Shown: positions 23,466-35,015 of the stretch, piece by piece
How the letters are laid out: each line of letters starts with the position of its first letter
How positions within the stretch are numbered: position 1 is the first letter of the stretch
Assembly: GCA_013350335.1 (NCBI GenBank)
Contig: CM023532.1
Coordinates: 93,617,064-93,681,063, forward strand
Reading direction: 5' to 3'
Origin: Chimonanthus salicifolius
Lineage: Eukaryota > Streptophyta > Magnoliopsida > Laurales > Calycanthaceae
DNA length: 64,000 bases
Notes under the pieces: model-generated
What the model was told of the DNA's origin: nothing
The model's input: the letters and a program-made list of their open reading frames with translations, nothing else
Databases searched by the model: none
Made by a program: the position numbers and the translations under genes

Positions 23466-25107
23466 TAAGGTCCATCCAATCCATCAAAATTTCCATTTTC
23501 TTATGCTTAATAAAGACTTAAAAATTCTATTTAGAAATTCCATTCTTCCATTTCTTAATCCATTCCTCCATTTTTATCCATTTCTTATCTTATCTTTTGA
23601 TGGATCTTAGATCCATGGCCCACCACGTTTTTGGCCACATTTAGTCTAAGAAATGGATTTTATATTCCTAAAATAAAATCTTGTTTAAAGAAATCTTACC
23701 GCCCGACGATTCCTCCGGTCTTTGTCGCTCCCGTCAACCTCTTTGGCCTCCTTTCTTCTTCCTCTCCTTGTTTGATCGGCTAGATGAGCTTGATCAATGG
23801 TGGGACATGCTTGGATTGGCTAAGATAGGGTTAGGTTGAGAGGGAAAGAGTATGGAAATGAGGGAGAAAATTCTTCAAGGATCTTGATCTTGGGGTGGCC
23901 CAAGACTTAATCTTTTCCTTCTCTTTTCTTCTTCTTTCTTTCTAAGTTTTTCTTCTAAGCTTTGTTCTCTTTTCCTTAGTGCAAGGGACGTTTTTTTGAG
24001 AGTGCAAGAGAGAGAGGGAGAGAGAGAGATGGAAAGGAGATGAGAAATGAGATCAAACACATCTCATTTTGGTTGACCAAACTACACTCCACCATTATGG
24101 CTCCACCAACCAAAGTATGGGCTCCCTTGACCTTGGTGGTGGTGGTTGAGACCAAACCACCACCAAGCCAATGGTTTTTGGTGTTTGAAAAGGGGTGGTT
24201 TGGGTCTTCCCTCTTTGACCACTCATTTGGGTATGGGTCACCATATTTGGAGTGGTGGTGGTTGAGATGAAACCACCACCCAAGTCCATGGTATTTTTCT
24301 TGTTTTTCTTAGGTGGTTTCAATGAGATGAAACCACCATTGACTTGTCCTATGTTGACCCTAATTGACCAACCTAATTAATTAAATTAAATCCTTACTTA
24401 GGTTAATTAATTTCTATCCAATTTAATTTCATAACATTTATCTATCTAAGAAATCCACCCATGGTTGACCAAGTCAACCATGGTGGACGGTCCCTACCTA
24501 TACCTACCCCACCCGCCACCTCACTTGATGAGGTGGGGGTGGGCCCCTCTCGGCCATGTCATTTTAATTCCATTAATTTTAACTTAGATAATTTTACAAT
24601 AATTTTAATCAAATTAATTCACCTTAATCCACCTTAGTCCTCTTAATTTATCCATGGTTGACCAAGTCAACCATGATGATTGGCCCCACCTTTGCCTTGG
24701 TCCACACGCCACCTCACTTGGTGAGGTGGAGGTGGGCCCCACTTGGTCATGCAATTTCATTTTATTACTAACTTAGAGGGTTTAATTCCAATTCACCCTT
24801 TTTAAAATAATTGGCCCACCATTGGGCCCACGGCCCAACCAATTTATTTTCTACCCCTTTGCCTTAGAGTTTGGACCAATTTTGATCCATTGGGTCCCAC
24901 ATGGCTATCGGGCCCACTTGACCATCGTTGACCCGATTTAATCCTCATTGACCCATTAAATGGATTTCATCCAATCCATGGCCCAATTGAGCTATCCTTG
25001 GGCCATTGTCCCAAAATTTGGTCCATTTGGCATTCCATTATGTTAAAATTCAAATTAAAATCAATAAATGTCAAATATATATTAATTAGAAAATTCGGGC
25101 TATTACA

Positions 25108-25409
25108 GCTTTTTGATAAATGGACTAAGTTTATGGGTTTCTTATGTGATTTAAATGGAGATAAGCTTATTGTTTTGGTGGGTTATTGGATGGCTGAACT
25201 ATGTAGCAACCATAACCAAAAATTATGTATGAATGTTGGAGTTATGGAACCAAGGGAACCATTGGGTTCGGCCATATGTATGGGCGAACCCCATGGATCA
25301 TTTTATTTGATTGAAAAGCTTCTAAGTTATGGAATTTAGTGAACTTAGTGTAAGCAAATAACAAATCATGGTTGATAATGGAAAGTGGGATAAAAACCCA
25401 TAGGATGTG
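25108..25409 (+). mobile_element. Fragment of an older plus-strand LTR, left of the gap
   Basis: LTR-type sequence with a GGTTCGGCCATATGTATGGGCGAACC hairpin at 25264-25291. It is the insertion target of the minus-strand array. The same stretch recurs at about 25930-26220 on the other side of the gap, there with several single-base deletions in short homopolymers. Confidence 0.75.
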
Positions 25410-25509
25410 NNNNNNNNNNNNNNNNNNNNNNNNNNNNNNNNNNNNNNNNNNNNNNNNNNNNNNNNNNNNNNNNNNNNNNNNNNNNNNNNNNNNNNNNNNN
25501 NNNNNNNNN
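25410..25509. other. Assembly gap of 100 N
   Basis: Exactly 100 N, the usual placeholder for a gap of unknown size between contigs. Open frames running through it are meaningless. Confidence 0.99.
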
Positions 25510-25878
25510 ACATCAAGAATGCCATGCCATGGGTGTTTATGTCATGTGTCCCACCCATCATCCATACCATCATGCTGCCATATCCCCCTTGACGGAAAAG
25601 GCCTCGTCACAGATATAAACAATCACAAATCATCCCCCTTGACGGCAAAAACTCGTCAAGATATAAACAATCACAAATCATCCCCCATGACGGCAAAACC
25701 TCGTCAAGATATAAACAATCACAAATCATCCCTGGACGGCAAAACCTCGTCCAGATGTAAACAATCACAACATCCGCCTTGACGGTAAAATTCATCAAGA
25801 TATAAACAACACAATCATCCCCCTGGACGGCAAGGCCCTCGTCAAGGTGTCCCCATGCTTGCTTCTCGGTGCGCCCGA
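25510..25878 (-). repeat. Inverted LTR fragment with six-unit minisatellite at the contig edge
   Basis: Bases 25520-25560 (GCCATGGGTGTTTATGTCAT, then TGTCCCACCCATC) match the minus-orientation LTR sequence around 9190-9230. About six units of roughly 47 bp follow, built on CTTGACGG, AAAACCTCGTCAAG and ATATAAACAATCACAAATCAT. After TTCTCGGT and CGACGGA the sequence switches abruptly at about 25878 to plus-orientation LTR. Each unit has complementary CTTGACG and CGTCAAG ends. Confidence 0.75.
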
Positions 25879-27477
25879 CGGATCAAGTGAACTCTAGGGT
25901 TCGGCTATGGGTATGGCCGAACCCCATGGGGTGTTTTGGATAAATGGACTAAGTGTATGGGTTCTTAGTGATTTAAAGGAGATAAGCTATTGTTTGGTGG
26001 GTTATTGGTGGCTGAACTATGTAGCAATCATAACCAAAAATTATGTCTGATGTTGGAGTTATGGAACCAAGGAACCATTGGTTCGGCCATATGTATGGGC
26101 GAACCCCATGGATCATTTTATTTGATTGAAAAGTTCTAAGGTATAGAATTTAGTGAATTGTGTAAGCAAATAACAAATCATGGTTGATAATGGAAAGTGG
26201 GATAAAAACCCATAGGATGTGGTTCGGCCATGTAGTATGGCCAACCCCATCAACAATTATTGATGGAATGGGTTAAGTAACTAAGAGTTGATAAATGAAA
26301 AGGAAGTTAAATCCTAAGTTGGGATGTTCGACCATGGGCATGGCCAAACCTCAACATGATGTGCTGGGCCTAGATATGAATGAACAAGTAAGTGATAGTA
26401 TGATTTACTAATTGTTGTAGGACAAGGTACCGGAAGTTGAACGACGTGCGAGTCGTGAGGGTGACGCTAAGAAAGATCAATTACTGAAGGAATCTGTAGT
26501 TTCCTACCTACTTGTAACCCATTTACACCTGTTTTCATGAAGGGTTTTATGAGATATTGACATACTATTACTTACCACATTTTTGAATGATATGTTATGC
26601 ATTGCAAATGGCATACAAGCATTGGCATCTATGCATGGACATGGGATGATGACTGAGGTTATACAGTGTTGCAATTATGAGTTACGTCCTCCTTAGGCGA
26701 TGAGAGTCCCGCCAAGAGGAGTAACATGATGACATAGTCACATTGGTATCCTTAGGCGATGAGAGTCCTGCCCGGAGGACTAATATGTGATATGAATCAA
26801 CTCAAGATGAAGGGATGGAAGTGTATGTGATTTACCTTGACGGTGCGAGGCACGTCAAGTGATGGCTATGAATGTACCATGATGAGGAGAGACTCATTGC
26901 ATGTGCATACTTCATAGCATTGTTTTACTGTTTGTACTAAATCAGTATTATGATAATATATGCATGTTTTATATGCAATCATGTGGTAGCCTGATTTGGG
27001 AACCTACTGGGCGCGTTGATCTAACGCCCTAATTCTATCCTCAGAGGAGAATGCAGGTACAAAGAAAGGGAAAGAAAAGGTCCGATGACCGGGGGGGAGC
27101 CCAGCCTAAGCGCTTGAATGTTGAACTGGATCTTTATTACTGTCATTGAATGATAGATTGTGACTGTAATAAGTATTTACTTACTATGGTTTGATTAGGT
27201 TAAACTTTGGATGGTTGCATTATGTTAATTAATATTGAGGACGTTACTGCTATCTAGTCATCTATCTGCAAATAGTATATGTTTATTCCGCAAGTTGTTG
27301 TTAGTTCCATGGTGATATTTACATGGTTCGTCCTGTACACTGGGGGCCAGTTAGTTCAGATGAGTAGTCTGAACTTAATCGTTGTCGTGACGCCGCCCAC
27401 TCCTTTCACTCTTGTGTTTCTTTCAAAAGAATTTTCAGACTCTGATTTTCGGAAGGGTGAGGAGGGGTGGCGTTACA
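25879..27477 (+). mobile_element. Older plus-strand LTR, 3' part
   Basis: It ends GGGGTGGCGTTACA at 27477 and is followed directly by minus-strand reverse transcriptase of another element. Hairpins (25897-25923, one near 26085, and decayed ones near 26221 and 26327), AAGGTA at 26424, two CTTAGGCGATGAGAGTCC units (about 26690-26790), the stem-loop 27009-27029 and the terminal poly-T/GTCGTGACGCC region appear in the normal LTR order. The 5' part is missing from the window because of the nested array and the gap. The first 350 bases show many single-base losses relative to 25108-25409. Confidence 0.82.
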
Positions 27478-28570
27478 GTATGCGCAGGTGCTGCTCATGT
27501 TCTGCTCAGTCGCAGAAAAATCGATATCGTCAATAAACACTTCAACAAAGCCATCCAAAAATGGTTGGAAGACGCGATTCATCAAATTCCATGAAAGTAG
27601 CCGGTGCATTGTCAACCCAAATGGCATCACAACAAATTCAAACTGTCCAAAACGCGTGGTACAAAAAGCGGTCTTCGAATATCGCTTTCTAACCCTCAAC
27701 TGGTGAAACCTGACCGAGATCTATCTTAGAGAAGAATTGGCTTCTGTCAACTGATCGAAGAGATCGTCGATCCTGGGCCAGAGTATTTATTCTTGACTGT
27801 CAAGGTTTCAACTTCGGTAGTCAATACACATTCTCATAGTGCCATCTTCTTCTTAACAAGCAAAGCGACGACCCCAAGGAGAAGTCTGGGGCGCATAAAG
27901 CCAACAGAAGAACGCTCGGCAATCTGAGTCCTTAACTCTCTCAACTCTGCCCTGTGTCATGCGGTATGGTGAATAGAAATGGGTGAGGTGGCGACCATCA
28001 ACTCAATCATAAACTCAACCTCTCGAGGTGGAGGCAACTCTGTAAGTTCCTAAGAAACACTTCTGGAAACTCCTGCACTACCTGAGGCATAAGAGTATGA
28101 GTATCCTGCATCTCCCAACCCAAAGTGGCAATCATGCCCTGTAGGACTGCATCACTGTAAAACACACTAGCAACCGGACTAAGAATCAGACTCAGTCTAT
28201 TGGCAAACTCTTCACCCATCAAAGACCGACCATTTATCCTTCTCTCAAAACATCCATAGTTACCTGTGGACTGACAACTAGTTGATTGCCCCAAAATTAG
28301 GTCGAAACCAGACAGGTCCAACACCAACATATCTAACTTAATTCTAAGGTACCAATTGTTAGAACTAGTTCCTGCACCTCTGTCAACCATAGTCTCTCGT
28401 CCCAAATGGGGAAGTAACATTCAAGGTGTACAAACCGAATCAAATTGAAGCCCCAAAAGAAAACAACCATGATACAATGAATGAATGTGATGCACCAGAA
28501 TAAAAAAACACATATGCCCATGAACTGAAAGAAGGTAAAATACCTTGCATCACTAGAGGTTAGCAACATC
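27478..28570 (-). pseudogene. pol: Decayed Ty3/gypsy protease and reverse transcriptase fragment
   Basis: Minus-strand matches to reverse transcriptase are clear between 27478 and about 27900: [16 protein letters not shown], then NRVFQPFLDGFVEVFIDDI with the catalytic Asp pair. Upstream (28007-28420) are aspartic-protease-end motifs (LDLSGFDLILGQ, QEFPEVF). Several frameshifts and lost residues break the frame. It is cut at 27478 by the plus-strand LTR, so RNase H and integrase are not seen. The sequence is clearly unlike the chromovirus pol elsewhere in the window. It could be another Ty3 lineage, but I cannot place it without a chromodomain or integrase. Confidence 0.8.
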
Positions 28571-29783
28571 TACAATCCGGGGCAAAACAGCGAACATCCT
28601 GCTAGAAGAACCTTGGCCCTGTTCACCTCTACCTCCGCCTCGACCAATCCTCTATCTAGACCCATCTGGTGAAGTCTGAGGTGCATTCTGTTGGGCAACA
28701 ATGGGTGCCGCCCTCATATTATGTTGAGGGACCGATGCCCTTTTGGTGCCAAATCTCTTAAGACAATCTCTAAAAAAAATGTCCTTCTTGATTACAATTA
28801 AAACAAAGTTTTTTTTTTTTCTTCTAATCCACCTTGCTGATAGCAATTCTTAGCAGAATATCCCCACTTGCCACATATCTAACACTCCATAAAACGAGTC
28901 CCAGACTCATCATCTTTTCCTACTGATTTGTTGAAAGATCCACGAGATAGATAAGGGTTGCTCTTCTTTTTATTCTTATTCTTGTCATTGCGGAATACCC
29001 TTTATTTACCATCAGAAGAAGTCTAAACCTGCACTAGTCCTACCCTTTTTATAGTAGCCTCAGCTAAAAGGGCTTTGTCCACCATTTTGCAAAAGTCATA
29101 AGTCTCAGGAGGGTAAACTGTCTCATAATCTAGGGCGTAAATCCTGCTCAAATCTGTGAGCCTTGGCATTGTCATCCACAACTATATTTGGCGCAAACCA
29201 GGCCAACTCATTGAAACGAGTCAAATAATCGACAACTGTCATGTTGCTTTGCACTAATGCTAGGAAATCCGTCAACTTACTCTATTTGATCACTGTAAGG
29301 AAATACTGTGCCAGGAACATTTCTTTAAATTCTTCGCATGTAACTTGCTTGTTTGCTTGAGCAATCTTCATTGCTTTCCACCAGTGGCGTGCTTCGTCAC
29401 CCAACTGGAAAGTGGCAAACTTGACGCGAGTGACGTCATCCATGATGTTCATGGTGTCAAAGATCATCTCAATGTCCTCTAATCGCTCTTCTGCGGCCAT
29501 AGGATTATGATCAACCTTAAAAGTGGGAGGGGTCTACTTTTTGATGTCTACAAGTGGAATTGAAGTACGTTTTGAGGCGATGAATTTCCTTCTGAATTTA
29601 CCGGGCCTCTCTGACCACACTCAGGTTTGGTCCTCCGGCTTGCCTAACTAAGGCTTCCCGAACTCGACACTCAACTTCAGCATGAATTGCTGCCTCTCGA
29701 GCGACAACATCGTCCTCCACACGGACACTATCATTGTTCATTGAGTTGTGTGGGTTGTTGTTGGTCTACCTGGTCTTAGCCAT
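28571..29783 (-). pseudogene. gag: Decayed Ty3/gypsy gag
   Basis: A likely start ATG at 29783 gives MAKTR and then an in-frame TAG. The Gag domain is recognisable at 29500-29282 (RVKFATFQLGDEARHWWKAM, CEEFKEMFLAQYF). A zinc-knuckle region near 28840-28770 is frame-broken by a T-run. Function would be particle assembly. Stops and frameshifts show that it is dead. It is the 5' coding part of the element whose pol scrap is at 27478-28570. Confidence 0.78.
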
Positions 29784-29957
29784 TTCTGAAATAATAATAA
29801 ACATATTCAATATAGACCAAAACACTATGATACACACAAAGTATCAATAACCAACTACACACCACTTAATCGAAAACAACTCGAACCAAAGTAACTTCTA
29901 CCCTAGACGGTTAGCGGTCGACTCCACACACACAGTCCTATGGAAAAACGAACCTAA
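29784..29957 (-). other. 5' leader of the decayed Ty3 element
   Basis: A short AT-rich stretch between gag and the primer site, with no other feature seen. Confidence 0.6.
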
Positions 29958-29969
29958 GCTCTGATACCA
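29958..29969 (-). promoter_or_regulatory. Primer-binding site, initiator Met-tRNA type
   Basis: Minus-strand TGGTATCAGAGC lies three bases inside the LTR end at 29973 (GTGACA, ACT, TGGTATCAGAGC). Confidence 0.88.
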
Positions 29970-29972
29970 AGT

Positions 29973-32045
29973 TGTCACGCCCTAACCCAAAACATAGGCA
30001 CGTAACGCGGAATAATTTTACTTTTTCGAATATCACACGTGGAAAACACACGTGTACTCACAACTCAATCATCGAGATCATAAACGAACTCAAATAACAT
30101 TAATATCTCAAAGGGTATATAAATTCTCTACCAAAAATGTTATCAAACATTCTTGAATTTATTACAACAAACCCTCAAAGAATAAAATAGTAAAAGCAAT
30201 GTCACCAACTCAAATAAATAAATAAGTACATAAAATATATGACTTACCAACTTAGTACCGCCCAAGTAGGGCTCACAAATATCTAATCCTGCGTAATTCG
30301 TCTTACTAAGTTAGTACCGCCTACATGGGCTCACAAGTATCTAACCCTGCGTAATGCGTCTTACTAAGTTAGTACCGCCTGGTTAGGCTCACGAGTATCT
30401 GACCCTGCGTAACTGCACACCAAGTGTACAAAATAGTCGTGAGAACGACCTACATCGCGAAGCCTGTGAGGGGCTATAATTTTAAACAATAACCACAACA
30501 ACTGTGAGAACAACTTACAATATGAAGCATGATAGGAGCTATAGTCCTCGACGACAACCCTACAGGACCAAGTCCCATAGCCGATGCCACTGTTCAAATA
30601 GGGTTCTTTAAACAAAACCATTATCCTGTCACACCAACCTTCTCTAGGGAGTGTGGACTCATACTAGTGGGGCCCAAATAAGAGAAAGTATATCATCAAG
30701 TCCTATAAACTCTTTGGGTCTCATCCCAACACTAGTAATTCTCAAATCATGCCTATTAGTACAATATCCCATACTCACGTCCTAGATATCCTCCTATACA
30801 CATATCAGTGAGTAATATAAAATGATCATATTCACAATTACATAGGCAACATATATGTCATAATCACATAATGACCACAATTTCACAATGATAGTAGCAT
30901 AGCACATTCCATTATGTTTCATAAATTCAACATAATTATCACATTGGGTTATTTTAGGGACATGGACTACACATTAACCTTGAGATACACACATCAGGTT
31001 TATTTACACATATTCTTAGTCCTTGCAATATATTCAACTCGTCTCATGGTGGTTTAACATCTTAAGTCCAATAACTCTCTTTTTACAACATAAATCCAAT
31101 TAAATTCATCAATAAATCATCTCAGCCCTTCACAGGGGTCTCCAATAATGATCACAAATTTTCTATCATCATAACAAGATAATAGACATGCTACAAATCA
31201 CATAATAGGGAATTAATAACATCTCATGCATAGCATACACATCCATCCTATTTATCATGCATTAAACACATCAATAACCCAGTACATTCCCTAAATCAAT
31301 GAAATAACATACATGCATTCGTACAATATGTGTGTAGCAATCCTCACCTCAAAATCACGATATCTCAGGTTGATCTTCCGGTCGTACTTGAATAGGTTCG
31401 GGGTTCAAAGGCTTTAATAATCAAAAAGAACATAATACATTCTATTAGTTCATCAATTAAGTCAAAACAAAGCTTAGAAGCAAAATCCCCAAATTTAGAC
31501 CCAAGATTTACCCCTAATCTGGTTTAATCCCTTCAATTTAAGGGAAATCCCCAAATCTCGTGCCATGAATCATCCTATAAAAATTAGCATATACCATTTT
31601 CCCCAATTCACTTCCTTTCCCATGGGTTCAAAACTCATTTTCAATTCAGATCTACACCCAACATGGTTCCATAACAAAAATCTCCAATTACTTCCATAGA
31701 TTCCTCTCCAAATAAGGCATAAAAGCCATCACATACTCCATTCTCAACACATCCCATTAAGATCTCATCAAGAAAGAAGAAAAGGAAAGAGAAGCATCAT
31801 AGATCTTAGCTTTGGAGGAGAAGGAACCGTGCAAAAGGGCATTCCAAGTGTAGGGACTAATCCAACGTCTTTAGTGGGTGAAAATCAATAGAGCGAAGGT
31901 AGATGAAACAAGTGCTTTTTTGTTAGGGTAGAAGGGCAAGCTGTTTGGAAGAGGAAGGAGGTGAAATAAGCCCAGTTTCGTGCGAACATGGACTTATATA
32001 CGGACTTAGTATTTTAATAATTTTTTTTAGGGTTGGGCCATTACA
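29973..32045 (-). mobile_element. 5' LTR (2.1 kb) of the decayed Ty3 element
   Basis: On the minus strand it starts TGTAATGGCCCAACCC at 32045 and ends GGGCGTGACA at 29973, next to the primer site. It differs from the chromovirus LTRs: no GGTTCGGCC hairpins, and different tandem repeats (30243-30415). The outer flank is unassigned DNA, and the 3' LTR is not in the window, so no TSD can be tested. Confidence 0.87.
30243..30415 (-). repeat. LTR minisatellite, three units of about 60 bp
   Basis: Units share TTAGTACCGCC, GGCTCAC, TATCTAA/TATCTGA, CCCTGCGTAA and, in the first two, TCTTACTAAG, starting near 30252, 30311 and 30370. A second pair of related units (GTGAGAACGACCTACA and GTGAGAACAACTTACA) follows at about 30440-30545. 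A diverged relative appears near 63720-63890. Confidence 0.88.
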
Positions 32046-32997
32046 GGTGTGTATGGATCTTATGAGTGTATCTAGGTAGGTTCTTAGTCTAAGTGCATGG
32101 AGAGAAATTAGTGCTAAATCGTGTGGAATGATAAAGGTTTGGGTTTAATGATGTGGCAATGGATGACGTGGAAAATCCGCATGTGGCTAGATTGTTCTCC
32201 AAGTTGTCTAATCTTAGGGTTTTATGAGTGGATGGCTAAGATTAAATGGGGTTACGATTGAATGGTTCTAGGTTTATTTAGGTAAAAATAAATATAGGAA
32301 ATGGGTGATGGTTGATCGAGGGTTTGGATTCAAGGATTAATACTAGATGAATAATGAAATGCATGACCTAAATTGAATACAATTTAGGTTTGTGAATGAT
32401 GCATGTGGTGGCTATAGGGTTTTTAAGAGATGAATGAATGAATAAGATTAGATGACCTAATATCTAATGGCTAAGATGATCAATGCATGAATTAATAGGT
32501 GATGTATGGATGAATATTATTCTAAGGTTAAAATGTTTATGATTATAATGAATGACCTAGATCTAATGATGGATGAATGAATGGTATAGATTAACAAGGC
32601 TTTTAGGGTTACTAATAATGCATGAAAGATATGAAGGGTGGAGATGAAAGATGGAGGATGGAGGGTAGATTTTGAATGCGCATGAGAGATAGTCAGGGTT
32701 TAGGTATTGGAGCTGACATTGGGTAAATGGATATGGGCTATGGTTTACGGACTTAGGTGGATTCGAATATGGACCATGGAGCATTGGACTTTGGGCTTGG
32801 ACTTCAACTCTTGGACTTGTCTTTGGGCTTGAGTTGCACAATGGCCTGTCCCACTGTGTAAAATGCGCATGGACTGCCTGTGGTCTGGCCCAATTCTGGC
32901 TTGGGCAGCTAAGCTTGGTCCATTTGGTCTTGAATTTCAACCTTTGCACTTGGATTGCAATTTCTATCATCTAGGATTCAATAATTATTCAGCCATT
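32046..32997. other. Unassigned AT-rich DNA
   Basis: No domain is recognisable. It has many short words such as GATGAATGA and GGGCTTGGACT, which suggest decayed repeat DNA, perhaps LTR. The open frame at 32563-32970 on the minus strand has low-complexity composition and no familiar motif. Confidence 0.5.
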
Positions 32998-34984
32998 ATT
33001 TTTTGAATGGTTAAAATTTCATAAAAAGAAATAGAAAACAAAAGACAAAAAAGAGAGAGGTACAAAAGGGGACCAAAGAGATATAGACCACAAAAACTAC
33101 CAAATTACAAGCATCCAAAGAACCCAAAGCAAAAGAAAAGCACAAGCCAATGAAGACTATCTGCTTGATATGTGAAAAGTTCCCCTAATAGTTTCATCTA
33201 CACCATTTTTTGCAAAAAATGCCTGCCATCCCATTAGTTGAGTGGTTAACAAGCGAGAATGAAACCTCCATTGTCGCCACCAACCCCTTTATCTCCCGTA
33301 TCAAAGTAGAAGCCTCCACGGAGGATGCTTCTCCCCTTTAGCCCATTTAATGGCATTGGTGGAATCGCTCTCAACTACTAACTTAACCCCCCCTAAATCA
33401 GACCTTAAAGATAAGGCTCTCCGCATACCAAGAAGTTTTACCTTGTTAGATTCTTTAGACCCCATAGATTCTGAAAAACAACGTTAATGGAGTCCGAATG
33501 ATCCCTAAGTACGCCCCCAATCCCAGCCGGACCAGGTTTACCTTTCGAATCACCATCAACATTAAACATGAACACGCAAAAAGTTGGAGGAGACCACACA
33601 ACCCGCAACCTCTTTTTCTCGATCGATTCTTTAAGCAAACCTCCCAATTTTGGAACAAATCATTGGGTTTAAGGTCCCTAAATTCCTTATTAGCACAGAG
33701 TCAACAACATAATCTCTAGTTCGCCTTATGAAAGATACCATTAAAATCCGTAGTCAACGCTTCGAAGACCCTCATATTCCTCTCATTCCAAATTGACCAT
33801 ACTACAATGGAGGGAATCAAGTTCCAAGCAAGCTTCTTCCTACATCTCAATCCAGATATGAGCCAGTACTCCACAACCCCCTCCCACGTTCGAGGACAAA
33901 CCCAAGATACTCACCTAAACTCCAAGAAATAACTCCAAAGTCTCCAAGTCACTGGGCATGTAACTAGGAGGTAATTGATAGACTCATCCTCCAACTCGTA
34001 AAGTGGGCACTTAGCATCACCCTCCTCCATTAAGAGAATTCTTCTCCTAAGCTCCACCCTAGTCAAAATCTTCTTCTTCGTACAACACCAAGCAAACATT
34101 TGGATCTCTAGGGGGAGCCAAGGATTTCCAAATAAAAGCCTTAGGGACCACCGGACTAGTCAAGCTTTGCGAAAATGCCTCAAGTAAGGATTTGACTGAG
34201 AAAAGACCAGATGAGTCACCCATCCAAACAAGATCATCATCGCAGTCTAATTCCATCGGAAAGTCTTTCAGCATCAATTTTAGATCATTCAAGCTCTCAA
34301 CCTCAAAGCCTCTAAGGTCTCTCCTAAAATCAAAATGCCACAACCCCCCTTGATTGTTAGCACAGAAGACATCTCCCACTAGAGACTGCATATTCTTGGA
34401 AGCTCTAAATAATCTAGAGAATCTCTCTTTCAAGGGCGTATCCCCCAGCCACACATCTTCCCAGAAGAAAGTCCGGTTGCCTTTGCCAACCAATAGGCGC
34501 AAGTGATTTTTGAACAAAGCATCCACCTCTGATCTACCCTGACAGATCCTCCACCATGCTTTTAGTGTTTGGGATCCCGATCTATCCACTTCTTCCCCTA
34601 AGCTCCATTCATTGACACTTGAAGTACCGTATTTAGCCTTCAGAACTCTGATCCACAAAGCGTTCATTTCATTGCCAAAGTGCCAACCCCATTTGCACAG
34701 TAAAGCTTTATTCCTTATTTGAATGGGGACTAGGTCTAATCCACCCTTGGACTTGGGCATGGTAACTTCCGACCAACCAACTAAGTGTACTTTCCTTTTT
34801 CTTCTTTATCCCCCCAGAGGAAACTTTTGAATAGTTTTTCCACTGTATTGGCCATCCCTTTAGGAATTTGAAAGAGGGATAGGAAGTAGGTGGGGAGGTT
34901 GACTAAGACTGATTTAATAAGAGTCAGTCTACCCCCCAAAGAAACATATTTCTTATTCCAACCCAGTAATCTCCTATCACGCAA
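32998..34984 (-). mobile_element. 5'-truncated L1-type LINE
   Basis: The minus-strand coding remnant (end of reverse transcriptase, zf-RVT region, RNase H) is followed by a T-rich 3' UTR ending near TTTTAACCATTCAAAAAATA at about 33000, a typical plant LINE tail. The 5' end breaks off at about 34984 inside the reverse transcriptase, next to the copia LTR. TTGAATGGTT at 33003 and TTGAACGGTA at about 34998 resemble each other, but I cannot call them a target duplication. Confidence 0.82.
33165..34984 (-). pseudogene. LINE reverse transcriptase C-terminal part, zf-RVT and RNase H
   Basis: Read on the minus strand, the order is as follows. At 34984-34781 is the end of reverse transcriptase (LLGWNKKYVSLGGRLTLIKS, LPTYFLSLFQIPKG). 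At 34760-33911 is the linker and zf-RVT region (SKGGLDLVPIQIRNKALLCKW, then CPLYELEDESINYLLVTCPV). At 33658-33165 is an RNase H of plant LINE type (FNVDGDSKGKPGPAGIGGVLRD, then VVESDSTNAIKWA). Frameshifts near 34770, 34080, 33440 and elsewhere break the frame. The endonuclease and the catalytic FADD part of reverse transcriptase are missing, as usual for incomplete target-primed reverse transcription. No host function is implied. Confidence 0.88.
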
Positions 34985-35015
34985 CGGTCGGGTGGTTGAA
35001 CGGTAATAAATATGA

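Larger units (their letters stand above)
6668..25107 (-). mobile_element. Tandem array of a minus-strand chromovirus (LTR-internal-LTR-internal-LTR) with nested plus-strand LTRs
   Basis: Reading on the minus strand from 25107: 5' LTR (25107-20954), primer site, gag-protease start, nested solo LTR, pol, LTR (12702-8565), primer site, gag-protease start, then the nested plus element running off to the left. LTR starts repeat at 8565 and 20954, a period of about 12.4 kb. The middle LTR therefore serves as 3' LTR of one unit and 5' LTR of the next. This is the expected product of unequal recombination between the two LTRs of an element that already carried the nested insertion. Segments 3483-12702 and 15874-25107 differ at only a few sites that I could see. 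An assembly duplication is the main alternative. Confidence 0.8.
20954..25107 (-). mobile_element. 5' LTR (4.2 kb) of the minus-strand chromovirus array
   Basis: On the minus strand it starts TGTAATAGCCCG at 25107 and ends GGGCGTTACA at 20954. The outer flank (25108 on) is a different, plus-strand LTR, so this is the right edge of the array. The flanking bases are GCTTT. The partner TSD would lie left of the window, so it cannot be tested. Modules are as in 8565-12702: CT-rich leader (about 23880-24045), donor-like GGTAAGA (about 23695), hairpin array, AAGGTA (about 22110), palindrome 22027-22041, minisatellite and stem-loop 21473-21492. Confidence 0.93.

Noticed and set aside
25322..25782. 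Reading frames spanning the gap
   Set aside because: They contain 100 N. The coding impression comes from unknown bases and the tandem repeat.
32563..32970. A 135-codon minus-strand frame as a gene
   Set aside because: The composition reads like non-coding AT-rich repeat DNA, with no motif and no conserved counterpart in the window.
33003..35010. TTGAATGGTT / TTGAACGGTA as the LINE target-site duplication
   Set aside because: They are short, imperfect and not exactly at the element edges, so not enough to claim.
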